Positions 28,689 to 36,502 of a stretch of DNA of 64,000 nucleotides are shown piece by piece; the first letter of the stretch is position 1; each line of letters starts with the position of its first letter. A program made the position numbers and the translations under genes. Below the pieces are notes generated by a model, which made no database searches, was not told the origin of the DNA, and saw only the letters and a list, made by a program, of their open reading frames with translations. This DNA comes from Synechococcus sp. LTW-R (lineage in GTDB: Bacteria > Cyanobacteriota > Cyanobacteriia > PCC-6307 > Cyanobiaceae): assembly GCF_014217875.1 (NCBI RefSeq), contig NZ_CP059060.1:434001-498000 (forward strand). The letters are read 5' to 3'.

Positions 28689-30521
28689 TCAGCAGGGGCT
28701 GATCTTGAGCCCCGCTCCCCGATCTTGATTCGCCACTTGGGCGGCGGCCACAAGTGAGTCCAAGGGGATGCTGCCGAGGTCGCCATCGCGGCGGCTGCGC
28801 AAGCTGATACTGCCACCCTCGGCTTCCTTGGCACCGATCACGCCGAGGACGGGGATCTTCATCTGCTCGCCGTTGCGAATCAGCTTGCCGAGGCGATCAC
28901 CGGAGTGATCGACGCTGGCGCGGACACCGGCTGCCTTGAGGGCCGTGGCAACGGACTCGGCGTACTCGCGCACCTCATCGGTCACCGGCAACAGACGGAT
29001 CTGTTCGGGAGCGAGCCAGAAGGGGAAATCCCCGGCGTAGTTCTCGGTCATGATCCCGAAGAACCGCTCCAGCGAACCGAAGATGGCGCGGTGAATCATG
29101 ATCGGCCGCTGCCTTGAACCGTCTTCGGCGACGTAGTCCAGGTTGAAGCGCTCCGGCAGGTTGAAGTCCAGCTGGATCGTGGAGCACTGCCACATCCGGC
29201 CGATGGCGTCCTCGATCTTGAGGTCAATCTTGGGGCCGTAGAACGCGCCGCCGCCCTCGTCGATCTTGTAGGCCCAGCCCTTGCGATCGAGTGCTTCGAT
29301 GAGGCCTTGGGTCGCGAGATCCCAGACCGCGTCCTCACCGATGGATTTCTCAGGGCGGGTCGAGAGGTTGATCTCGTAATTGCGGAAATCGAAGGTCGAG
29401 AGGATCTCTTCGGTCAGGTTCAAGATCGCCAGGATCTCGTCGCTGATCTGCTCGGGGAGACAGAAGACGTGAGCGTCGTCCTGGGTGAAGCCGCGGACGC
29501 GCATCAGGCCATGCATGACTCCAGGGCGCTCATAGCGATAGACCGTTCCTAGCTCGGCCCAGCGGATCGGGAGCTCGCGATAGCTGCGCAGGCTGTTGGC
29601 GTAGGTCAGCACATGGAAGGGGCAGTTCATCGGCTTGAGCTGGTATTCCCGCTCATCCACCTGCATCGGGCCAAACATCGACTCGCTGTAGAAGTCGAGG
29701 TGCCCCGAGGTCTTCCAGAGGCTGATGTCAGCCACATGGGGCGTGTAAAGCAGCTCGTAACCGGCGTTGAAGTGCAGCTCGCGCCAGAGGTTTTCAATGA
29801 GAAGGCGCATGCGGGCGCCACGGGGGTGCCAGAACACCAAACCCGCGCCGGCCTCGTCCTCAATGGAGAACAAATCGAGGTCGGTGCCGATTCGGCGGTG
29901 ATCACGGCGCTTGGCCTCTTCTTGCCGGCGCTTGTATTCCGTGAGCTGCTCTGGGGTCTCCCAGGCGGTGCCATAGATGCGCTGCAGCTGGGCGTTGTTC
30001 TCGTCGCCGCGCCAGTAGGCACCGGCAACGCTTTCCAGGTCAAAGGCCTTGGCGTTGAGCTCTTTGGTGTTGCTGACGTGGGGGCCGGCGCAGAGGTCCC
30101 ACCACTCCTCCCCCAGGGTGTAGAGGCTGATGGGTTCCTGAATGCCCGCCAGGATTTCGAGCTTGTAGGGCTCGTTCTGGGCCTGAATCTTTTCTTCGGC
30201 CTCGGCGCGGCTCACCTCAAGGCGTTCCAGTGGAAGCTTCTTGTTGATGAGCTTGATCATTTCCTTCTTGATGGCCTTGAGGTCGGCCTCGGTGAAGGGA
30301 TCGGGATTATCGAAGTCGTAATAGAACCCGTTTTCCGTCCAGGGCCCGATGGTCACCTGGGCCTCGGGAAACAACCGCTGGACCGCCATGGCCATCACGT
30401 GGCTCATGGAGTGGCGGATGCGCAGAAGCTGCTCGCTCTCGCTGGTCTTGGGCAGATGCACCGTCACCACGTCCTGCCCCGCATCACTGGCTGCAGGCTC
30501 GGCAGTTCGGGTCGCGGTCAC
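28689..30521 (-). CDS. thrS: Threonyl-tRNA synthetase
   Basis: 610 residues. The bacterial TGS domain is absent or reduced: the protein goes directly into the editing domain, with the zinc-like RIRHSMSHVMAMAVQRLFP and WWDLCAGPHVSNT. It then enters the class II catalytic core, where motif 2 is ERPGVMHGLMRVRGFTQDDAH and motif 3 includes PIMIHRAIFGSLERFFGIM. The anticodon-binding domain follows (about 500-590), with SVDHSGDRLGKLIRNGEQMK. It charges tRNA-Thr in the cytosol. First gene of the thrS-glk-thrB run. Confidence 0.97.
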   Translation of the reverse strand: MTATRTAEPAASDAGQDVVTVHLPKTSESEQLLRIRHSMSHVMAMAVQRLFPEAQVTIGPWTENGFYYDFDNPDPFTEADLKAIKKEMIKLINKKLPLERLEVSRAEAEEKIQAQNEPYKLEILAGIQEPISLYTLGEEWWDLCAGPHVSNTKELNAKAFDLESVAGAYWRGDENNAQLQRIYGTAWETPEQLTEYKRRQEEAKRRDHRRIGTDLDLFSIEDEAGAGLVFWHPRGARMRLLIENLWRELHFNAGYELLYTPHVADISLWKTSGHLDFYSESMFGPMQVDEREYQLKPMNCPFHVLTYANSLRSYRELPIRWAELGTVYRYERPGVMHGLMRVRGFTQDDAHVFCLPEQISDEILAILNLTEEILSTFDFRNYEINLSTRPEKSIGEDAVWDLATQGLIEALDRKGWAYKIDEGGGAFYGPKIDLKIEDAIGRMWQCSTIQLDFNLPERFNLDYVAEDGSRQRPIMIHRAIFGSLERFFGIMTENYAGDFPFWLAPEQIRLLPVTDEVREYAESVATALKAAGVRASVDHSGDRLGKLIRNGEQMKIPVLGVIGAKEAEGGSISLRSRRDGDLGSIPLDSLVAAAQVANQDRGAGLKISPC

Positions 30522-30577
30522 GGCGGCGGGATAGCAACCCTGATCCTACGCAGCGCAATTCAGACCATTACTAGGGT

Positions 30578-30946
30578 GTGGGGGTGAGTAACCCCCAGGA
30601 ACCCAAGGCTGAGTCAGCTGAACTGCTCGACCATCTGCTCGAGTCCCTGTTTGGCGACTTTCTCTATTGGTTTCAGCGCGGTCTCGTCCTCTTGGATCAC
30701 GCCCCGGATCACCTGGTGCCCGCCCAGGAGCAGCGTGAACTCCGGGCTGCGTTGCAGGAAGCGCTCCAGGCGATTGCGGCCACCCAATCCCTGCGGGCCG
30801 CCTGTTCGACCCCCATGGCGGTGGACATGGATGCCATGACCCCCTGGCACCGGTTGATGATGCGGGTTTGGAGTCTTTCCGCGATGCTGCGGGTCGCGGG
30901 GGTGCCCCTGCCGGAGCAGGAGCGTCCTGACCCTCCTCAGGCCTGA
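30578..30946 (+). CDS. DUF2605 family protein
   Basis: 122 residues from GTG at 30578, with an in-frame GTG at 30584 nearly as good. Family marks are LLDHLLESLFGDFLYWFQRG near the start and MDAMTPWHRLMMRVWSLS near the end. DUF2605 proteins are small soluble proteins found in cyanobacteria, function unknown. The gene is divergent from thrS (56 bases between starts) and overlaps the convergent endolysin-like gene by 10 bases. Confidence 0.8.
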   Translation: MGVSNPQEPKAESAELLDHLLESLFGDFLYWFQRGLVLLDHAPDHLVPAQEQRELRAALQEALQAIAATQSLRAACSTPMAVDMDAMTPWHRLMMRVWSLSAMLRVAGVPLPEQERPDPPQA

Positions 30947-31608
30947 GCCCAGCGGCTGCGCTTCAGCTGCTTGAGGTTGTTCGCGTAGAAGTTGGCGAGT
31001 TCGGTGGCTTTTTTCACCGGCTGGCCGTAGGCGCTGAGGCCGTTATGGCTGGGGAAGGAGGCCCACTCCTTGGACAACACAGCCATGACCTCGCGGGTCA
31101 GGCCTTTGCGATCCACCTGATCGAGAACGCCGCGGCGATCAATCAGATAAAGGGCGGCTTGGTCCTGGTTATGGGGCTTGAAGCTCCGCAGGCTCAGTTT
31201 GGTGGCCGCTTCCCTCCAGGTGCCCGGCAAAAACTGATAGGCACCGGCGGCAGCGCTGGCGTAGCGCTTCACCACGACAACATCAGGGTGCTTGGCCAGG
31301 CTGCTGAAACGTCCACCGCCATAGAGGGTGCGATAGCCCTCGTGGCCCTGTTTCCAGGTGCCTTCGGCATAGCGGATCGTGTTCAGCAGTGCCCGCCGGT
31401 GGGGCGTGATTGCGTACAGCTCACCCGAGTCGCTTTGGCTGGCAGCAGTCACGACGTGCTCGATGGACTGATCCACTTCGCTCCCCATGGAGGGAGCGAC
31501 CAGGGGACCGGCGGCCAGGAGCAGCAGACCCAGTGAGCAGGCCGGAGCGGCGGCACGGCTGGGCTTGAGGGAGCGCTGGAGCGAATGACGAATTGGCAAG
31601 CGGCACAA
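30937..31608 (-). CDS. Lambda-endolysin-like muramidase (GH104-type), exported
   Basis: About 223 residues. The N-terminus carries a hydrophobic export signal (SLGLLLLAAGPLVAPS). The domain from residue 70 follows phage lambda R protein closely in pattern. It has RALLNTIRYAEGT (catalytic Glu82), GYRTLYGGGRFSSLAKHP, AAGAYQFLPGTWREA, FKPHNQDQAALYLIDRRGVL and LSKEWASFP. GH104 enzymes cleave peptidoglycan between MurNAc and GlcNAc as lytic transglycosylases. The start is uncertain: TTG at 31608 is used because no ATG precedes the signal in this frame. It lies next to housekeeping genes with no phage genes nearby. Confidence 0.8.
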   Translation of the reverse strand: MCRLPIRHSLQRSLKPSRAAAPACSLGLLLLAAGPLVAPSMGSEVDQSIEHVVTAASQSDSGELYAITPHRRALLNTIRYAEGTWKQGHEGYRTLYGGGRFSSLAKHPDVVVVKRYASAAAGAYQFLPGTWREAATKLSLRSFKPHNQDQAALYLIDRRGVLDQVDRKGLTREVMAVLSKEWASFPSHNGLSAYGQPVKKATELANFYANNLKQLKRSRWAQA

Positions 31609-31730
31609 CGTCGCAGTTCATTGAGATTGCTGGTTGATCGAGTCTCAAAGTGAGATTTCCCAGCCGAACTGGACAGGGGACGGCTTGATGTGCTGCTGCT
31701 GTTTTTTGAGCTTGTGAGAGAGATTTGGGC

Positions 31731-31756
31731 TGGCGCGCTCCAGGCTTGGCGCGCCA
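31731..31756. other. Inverted repeat between trpS and the muramidase-like gene
   Basis: TGGCGCGC (31731-31738) and GCGCGCCA (31749-31756) form a perfect 8-bp stem. The right arm also belongs to a 12-base palindrome TTGGCGCGCCAA (31746-31757). It sits in the 200-base gap between the trpS stop and the start of the muramidase-like gene. There is no clear T-tract. A regulatory site for the muramidase gene or a transcript-end structure for trpS are both possible. Confidence 0.4.
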
Positions 31757-31809
31757 ACGGATTAGCCACCTTTATCTTTTCTTTGGCTTTTGATTAACGC
31801 CTTCGGGCT

Positions 31810-32838
31810 TTAGCTGGCTTTGAGGAAGCCCAGGGCCTCCCGGGTGCGCTCCAAGGTCGCCTCCGCAACGGCATTGGCCCGTTCGCTGCCCGCCTTGAGG
31901 ACGCGGTCGAGTTCGGCGGGATCAGCGCTTAGGTCGTTGTAGCGCTCTTGAATCGGCCGGAGTGCCTCCACGAGGGTCTCGGCGAGGAGGGGTTTGAATT
32001 TGCCCCAGCCCATGTCGGCACATTCAGCGGCAGCGGCCTCACGGCCTTTGCCGCTGAGCAGCGCGTAAAGGCCCAGCAGGTTGTCGGTCTCGGGACGGTC
32101 GGGGTTGCCGAATTCCAGCCCCATCACCGGGTCCGTTTTGGCGCGTTTCACCTTCTTGGTGATCAGCTCCGGCGGATCCAGCAGGTTGACCCGTGATCCT
32201 TCATTAGGGTCGCTCTTGCTCATCTTGCTGTGGCCGTCGGTGAGGCTCATGACCCGCGCTCCCTCCTTGAGGATCAAGGGTTCGGGGACCTTCAGGACGG
32301 GGATGGGCTCCCCATCGGCATCCCGCGGAGCGAAACGCGCATTGATGCGCTGTTGGGCGATGTCGCGGGCCAGCTCCAGGTGCTGCTTCTGGTCCTCACC
32401 AACCGGAACCAGGTCCGCGTCATAGAGAAGGATGTCCGCCGCCATCAAGACGGGGTAGTCGAGCAGGCCGACGGAGACCTGGTCCCCTTGCTTGACGGCC
32501 TTCTCCTTGAACTGGATCATCCGCTCCAGCCAGTTCAACGGCGTCACGCAGTTCAGCAGCCAGCAGAGCTCGCTGTGGGCGGAGACGTGGCTCTGAACGA
32601 AGACCGTGGCCTTGTCGGGGTCGATCCCGCAGGCGAGGTAGAGCGCAGCGGTGTTGCGGGTATCCCGGGCCAGGGCGGCCGCGTCGTGGGGAACAGTGAT
32701 CGCGTGCAGGTCCACGACACAGAAGAACGTCTCATGGCTGTCCTGGAGGCCCACCCAGTTCCGGATCGCCCCCAGCCAGTTGCCCAGATGCAAGGCGCCA
32801 GTGGGCTGAACTCCGGACAGGACCCTGGCGCGTTGCAT
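31810..32838 (-). CDS. trpS: Tryptophanyl-tRNA synthetase
   Basis: 342 residues, class I synthetase. The HIGH-equivalent is TGALHLGNWLGA (13-24) and the KMSKS loop is HSKMSKSDPNEGSRVNLLD (near residue 205). DYPVLMAADILLYDADLVPVGEDQKQHLELARDIA, here split over residues 127-161, is the Trp-pocket region. It charges tRNA-Trp in the cytosol. Length and motif order are standard. It follows the RGG-rich protein gene by 61 bases. Confidence 0.97.
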   Translation of the reverse strand: MQRARVLSGVQPTGALHLGNWLGAIRNWVGLQDSHETFFCVVDLHAITVPHDAAALARDTRNTAALYLACGIDPDKATVFVQSHVSAHSELCWLLNCVTPLNWLERMIQFKEKAVKQGDQVSVGLLDYPVLMAADILLYDADLVPVGEDQKQHLELARDIAQQRINARFAPRDADGEPIPVLKVPEPLILKEGARVMSLTDGHSKMSKSDPNEGSRVNLLDPPELITKKVKRAKTDPVMGLEFGNPDRPETDNLLGLYALLSGKGREAAAAECADMGWGKFKPLLAETLVEALRPIQERYNDLSADPAELDRVLKAGSERANAVAEATLERTREALGFLKAS

Positions 32839-32899
32839 GCGAGCTGGCGAGATGTTCGCCGGATTCTGCCTGGAGGCAGGACCCGGCAGCGGCTGGCGA

Positions 32900-33352
32900 T
32901 CAGGCCTCGGTGGTTTCGCTGGTGTCCACGCTCTCGGCAGCGGTTTCCGCGGCTGCTTCAGCAGGGGCGGGCTCGTCGCTCACCGGTTCCTCCTCAGCCA
33001 CGGCAGCGGCGGGTTTGGCGGGACGGGCAAAGGGGTTAGGGCGATTGCCAGGGCGCTCGCCGCGACCGCCGCCACGACGGTCGCTCCGTTCACCGCGGCC
33101 GCGGGAGCCAGCGCTGGCCTTCTGTTGCGCAACGATGTCGTCGATGCGGCCCTCTTCGATGAGCTGGGCCACGGTGCGCAGGGACAGGCCCAGGGCAGCC
33201 ACGGTGGAGCGGACGCCGAAGGCCTCCTGCACGGCGCGGGCGGCGCGCATTTCGTTATCGCTCAGGCGAATGCGGAATCCACCGCCTTCCCGAGGACCGC
33301 GGTTGTCGCGGGACTGCTCGCCCGAATTCCGCTGGAAATCACCGTCGGCCAT
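32900..33352 (-). CDS. Arg/Gly-rich protein with small helical domain and acidic tail
   Basis: 150 residues in three parts. Residues 25-78 are a compact helical segment (FRIRLSDNEMRAARAVQEAF through ALGLSLRTVAQLIEEGRIDD). Residues 80-105 are an RGG/RG box (SRGRGERSDRRGGGRGERPG). Residues 110-150 are an Ala/Glu-rich acidic tail. RGG boxes usually bind RNA or ribosomes, so an RNA-related role is plausible but not shown. It lies just upstream of trpS and just downstream of an unknown gene on the same strand. No family recognised. Confidence 0.7.
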   Translation of the reverse strand: MADGDFQRNSGEQSRDNRGPREGGGFRIRLSDNEMRAARAVQEAFGVRSTVAALGLSLRTVAQLIEEGRIDDIVAQQKASAGSRGRGERSDRRGGGRGERPGNRPNPFARPAKPAAAVAEEEPVSDEPAPAEAAAETAAESVDTSETTEA

Positions 33353-33371
33353 GGCCGCACACCTGAAGAAG

Positions 33372-33884
33372 TCAGCGGCAAGTGTGCCCTACGGACAGGG
33401 AGGCGGGCCAGTGCCAGATCAAGCGATGGTGTTCTGGGCTGCCTGTTCGGGCTAAGACCAGTACGGGCAACGGGTTTGGCCCCGCGGTCTCAATGCAGCT
33501 GCGGTAGCGCGAGAGCAGGTCGAGGTAGGCCTGAAGCGTCCACCCGTTGCACCCTTGGTCTTGGGCGGCCCAGAAGCGTTGGAGCGCCTCGGAGCAGGCG
33601 GTTTTCCCGAAGTCTTCCCAGCACTGTTCCTCGGCTTCAGCGCTGGAGAGGCCCGCTCGGATGAGGTTCCGAAAGCGAATCAATTCCGGTGCTTCTCCGC
33701 TGTTGTCCGGAGGCAGGACCGCACTGAGCTTGCTGATCGGAAGGATCCGCAGCCGCAACCAGCAGCGCTCGAGCAGGGCGATGGGCCGATCCCCATCCCA
33801 GCGGTTCAGCAGTTGTTGGCGGGCACTGAGATCCGCCAAGAGGTCCTGTTGATGGGGGGTGAGCCAGTCCCTGAGCTCAGCCAT
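33372..33884 (-). CDS. Hypothetical protein (170 aa)
   Basis: Start at the ATG 33884 (MAELRDWLTPHQQDLLADLS), which overlaps the CDF exporter stop by 8 bases. The frame is open to 34127, but that part reads as antisense-like noise within the exporter gene. The protein is soluble, helical and Leu/Arg-rich, with conserved-looking ALLERCWLRLRILPISKLS, EQCWEDFGKTACSEALQRFW and LDLLSRYRSCIETAGPN. The final 30 residues look poorly structured. Function unknown. Confidence 0.65.
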   Translation of the reverse strand: MAELRDWLTPHQQDLLADLSARQQLLNRWDGDRPIALLERCWLRLRILPISKLSAVLPPDNSGEAPELIRFRNLIRAGLSSAEAEEQCWEDFGKTACSEALQRFWAAQDQGCNGWTLQAYLDLLSRYRSCIETAGPNPLPVLVLARTGSPEHHRLIWHWPASLSVGHTCR

Positions 33885-34854
33885 GGGTCCCCTGGAAGGT
33901 GATGGTCGACTCGGCGTACTCCCTGGGTTCGAGGTGAATCGTGCAGCGGACCGGACCAAAGCGGCGCTCGAGGTGGTCTTCGACGAGCTCCGTGATCCGG
34001 TGGGCTTTGGGGAGGTCGTCGGCATCGACCACCATGTGCAGCTCGATGAAGACCCGTTGACCGAGGACGCCGCGGCTCGCGATGTCGTGGACGTTGAGAA
34101 CACCGGGGACGCCCATGGCTGTCTCATGGATCGATTCCGGCGCGATCGCGATTTGGTCCACCAGCCAGGGCAGGTTGGTCTTCAGGACCTGCCAGCAGAC
34201 CCGGATCAAGAGCAGACAGAGCGGAATGGCCATCGCCACATCCAGCCAGGTCTGCTTGAACAGCACGACGCCGCAAAGGCCCACCAAGACGACGACCGTC
34301 GTCCAGATGTCGCTCGTGGTGTGTTGGGCATCGGCCAGCAGGAGTTGATTGCCTAGGCGTTTGCCCTCGCTTCGCTCGTAGCCGGCGAGCAGCAGGTTGC
34401 AGCCCAGAACGATCAAGAGCATCACGAGCTCTTGGCCGTCCAGACGAATCGGTTGCAGCCCCGAGGCGATCCGCTCCAGGGCCGTTCGCACGATCTCGAA
34501 GGCCGTTAAACAGATGAAGCCAGCGACGGCCAGGGCGCCGATGGCTTCGTATTTGTCGTGGCCGTAGGGGTGGTCACGGTCGGGCTTGGGGTCGGAGAGG
34601 CCATTCGTAATCAGACCCAACAGGCTGGAGAGGCCATCGGTGGCGCTGTGCATGGCATCGGCCAGCAGGGCCAGCGATCCACTGAGCAAACCGATGATCA
34701 GCTTCAGCAGGGACATACCCACGTTGACCCCAAGGGCCACCAGCAACACCCGCTGGACCTCGGATCGGCGGTCTTCGCGTTTGCTGTTCTGACCGGCCAG
34801 ACCCATGGACCCGGAGGCTCGCTTAGGTCCTTCCACGCTATTGGGTCTGGGCAT
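33877..34854 (-). CDS. Cation diffusion facilitator (CDF) transporter
   Basis: 325 residues with six membrane helices in residues 35-230, then a C-terminal cytosolic metal-binding domain (IELHMVVDADDLPKAHRI). Metal site residues are DAMHSATDGLSS in helix 2 and DAQHTTSDIWTT in helix 5. The HxxxD pair points to zinc or a similar divalent metal. DHPYGHDKYEAIG is the usual loop after helix 2. CDF proteins are dimers that export metal in exchange for protons. It is divergent from the DUF697 gene, with 52 bases between starts. Confidence 0.92.
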   Translation of the reverse strand: MPRPNSVEGPKRASGSMGLAGQNSKREDRRSEVQRVLLVALGVNVGMSLLKLIIGLLSGSLALLADAMHSATDGLSSLLGLITNGLSDPKPDRDHPYGHDKYEAIGALAVAGFICLTAFEIVRTALERIASGLQPIRLDGQELVMLLIVLGCNLLLAGYERSEGKRLGNQLLLADAQHTTSDIWTTVVVLVGLCGVVLFKQTWLDVAMAIPLCLLLIRVCWQVLKTNLPWLVDQIAIAPESIHETAMGVPGVLNVHDIASRGVLGQRVFIELHMVVDADDLPKAHRITELVEDHLERRFGPVRCTIHLEPREYAESTITFQGTHG

Positions 34855-34906
34855 GGGTTAATAGCTGAGCTAAAGAGTTGGCGCGGTCGCCGAATTCAGG
34901 CCCCCT

Positions 34907-36316
34907 TTGACGGTTCCTCAGGTCTCAGCTGAATCCCCTACGCCGAGGCCCGTGCCCCTGGGGGAGCAGTTCAGGGCGACTGTGTGGCGCCAAGGCCTGC
35001 GCCACTGGCCGTGGCTGGCCGCGGCCAGTGGTAGCTGGATGCTGTTCGAATCCGTCCACGGTCCTCTGTCTTCAGTGTTGAGCCTGGGTGCGGCCGGAGC
35101 GGGTCTGTGGTTGCTGGGTGGTCGGATGCGGCCATCCGGTGACCAGCTGCCCCAGTCCTCCGAGGGCTGGTTTGAGCGCTGCGAGGCCGTCCTCGAGCAG
35201 TTCCAGACCCTTAACAGCAGCAATAGTGGCGAGAGTCCAGTCCAGGTCCAACGGTTTCAGCGGGTTCAGCAGCTTCGGCGCTCCCAGCTGAAGGTCCTGC
35301 GTCAGCGGCAAAAGGAGTCGGCGATCCACTTAGCCCTGGTGGGGACGCAGGCCTGGAGCGAAAAGGAACAGAACACCCTCCTTGCTCAGTGTCCCTGCGT
35401 TCATCCCCTCCGGGTGCACCGCAGTCATGCCTTGCCTCTGTCGCCCCAGTCCTGGGTTTGGCCCGAGACGTTTCGCCAATGCGAGCTGCTGCTGTATCGC
35501 CTGGATCTTCCCTTGAGCGCGGCGGATCTGCGCTGGCTGGAGGCACTCCCCGAACAACAACGTGTGGGGATCTTGGTGCGGACTCAGCCCGAGAGCGATG
35601 CCCCCCAACAGCTCCACCAGCTGGAGCAGCAGCTTCCCGTGCATCTGCGCGGGCGCTGTTGGCTTGTGGCGGATCAGGAGGCCTGTGCTTGGCAGGATCT
35701 ATCGGCCTGGTTGGCTGAGTCCACCCCCCTCAGCCGCGAGCGGAATCAACAGCGTTGCCTGCATGAGCTGCACGAAGCTTGGCAGCTGGAGCTTGAGGGC
35801 TTGAGGCGGCAGCACTGGTCCAGGCTCCTGCAACGCACCCAATGGACCGTGGCGGCGGGTGTCGTTGTGGCTCCGGTCCCCAGCTTGGATCTGCTGGTTC
35901 TGGCCGCAGCCAATGGCTTGATGCTCCAAGAGATGGCTCGGCTTTGGAATTGCCCGTGGTCTCTGGAGCAACTGCAGGCGGCAGCCGCTCAGCTTGGAAA
36001 AGCCGCGCTGAGCCTGGGGGTTGTTGAGTGGAGCTCACAGGCCCTGGCTTCGGTGATCAAGTGGCATGGACCGACCTGGTTACTCGGCGGTGCGCTGCAG
36101 GCCTTGAGCGCCGCCTATCTGACCCGCGTGGTTGGACGGGCCATGGCGGATTACATGGCTCTGGCCGCTGGGGTCCCCGAAGAGGAATTGGAGGCGTTGT
36201 TGCAGCGTCAGGCACCCCTCCTCGTGGCCCGGGCGGCGGAGGAAGAAAAGCTCAATTTGAACGCGTTTCTGACCTCAGCACAGCAGTGGTTGAAACAGCA
36301 GCCGCTGCCTGCCTGA
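34907..36316 (+). CDS. DUF697/YcjF-like membrane protein with degenerate GTPase domain
   Basis: 469 residues from TTG at 34907. Membrane segments lie at about 37-75. A Ras-like fold region follows: IHLALVGTQAWSEKEQNTLL stands where GTPases have GPVGAGKSSLINAL, so the P-loop Gly-Lys-Ser is gone. RVGILVRTQPE sits at the usual NKxD site. The C-terminal DUF697 module (about 300-455) includes VVAPVPSLDLLVLAAANGLM and a Gly/Ala-rich membrane region. Related cyanobacterial proteins pair an Era/Obg-like GTPase with DUF697; this copy seems a pseudo-GTPase. Role unknown. Confidence 0.75.
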   Translation: MTVPQVSAESPTPRPVPLGEQFRATVWRQGLRHWPWLAAASGSWMLFESVHGPLSSVLSLGAAGAGLWLLGGRMRPSGDQLPQSSEGWFERCEAVLEQFQTLNSSNSGESPVQVQRFQRVQQLRRSQLKVLRQRQKESAIHLALVGTQAWSEKEQNTLLAQCPCVHPLRVHRSHALPLSPQSWVWPETFRQCELLLYRLDLPLSAADLRWLEALPEQQRVGILVRTQPESDAPQQLHQLEQQLPVHLRGRCWLVADQEACAWQDLSAWLAESTPLSRERNQQRCLHELHEAWQLELEGLRRQHWSRLLQRTQWTVAAGVVVAPVPSLDLLVLAAANGLMLQEMARLWNCPWSLEQLQAAAAQLGKAALSLGVVEWSSQALASVIKWHGPTWLLGGALQALSAAYLTRVVGRAMADYMALAAGVPEEELEALLQRQAPLLVARAAEEEKLNLNAFLTSAQQWLKQQPLPA

Positions 36317-36349
36317 GCAGCAAGGGAACCACATCGACTCGCTATACAT

Positions 36350-36374
36350 AACTTCATGAAGGCTTCATGAAGTT
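36350..36374. promoter_or_regulatory. Double 10-bp palindrome upstream of psbA (candidate operator)
   Basis: Two identical copies of the perfect palindrome CTTCATGAAG, separated by one G, at 36352-36361 and 36363-36372. The flanking AA and TT extend the whole to a 25-base inverted repeat with 12-base arms. The 11-base repeat distance is one helical turn, as expected for a dimer-pair operator. TATACAT at 36343-36349 just before it and TTATTAAT just after are possible -10 boxes. It could also form an RNA hairpin. Seen directly; regulation is inference. Confidence 0.75.
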
Positions 36375-36453
36375 ATTAATGAACATTCTTGTTCTTTTCT
36401 GAATTTAATTTTTGCTCCAGGAAATGTTTTCTCGGGCCCCCTAGGTTTTGCAG

Positions 36454-36467
36454 GCCGCATCTGCGGC
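36454..36467 (+). promoter_or_regulatory. psbA leader hairpin 1
   Basis: GCCGCA and TGCGGC form a perfect 6-bp stem with a 2-base gap, 36 bases before the psbA start codon. In RNA the closing pairs would open to a 4-base loop. Together with the second hairpin it gives the psbA leader a strongly structured 3' half. Confidence 0.55.
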
Positions 36468-36481
36468 ATTCGTACTCATTC

Positions 36482-36495
36482 GGCTCAATTGAGCC
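36482..36495 (+). promoter_or_regulatory. psbA leader hairpin 2, immediately before the start codon
   Basis: A perfect 14-base palindrome GGCTCAATTGAGCC ends 7 bases before the psbA ATG at 36503. There is no purine-rich ribosome-binding sequence between it and the ATG. The hairpin therefore occupies the ribosome landing area and could control psbA translation, for example in light-dependent D1 synthesis. Confidence 0.6.
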
Positions 36496-36502
36496 TCCCT
36501 CT

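Noticed and set aside
36389-36502. In-frame extension of psbA (38 codons from a TTG)
   Set aside because: D1 N-termini start at MTTALRKSG; the upstream residues do not resemble D1 and the DNA carries leader hairpins.
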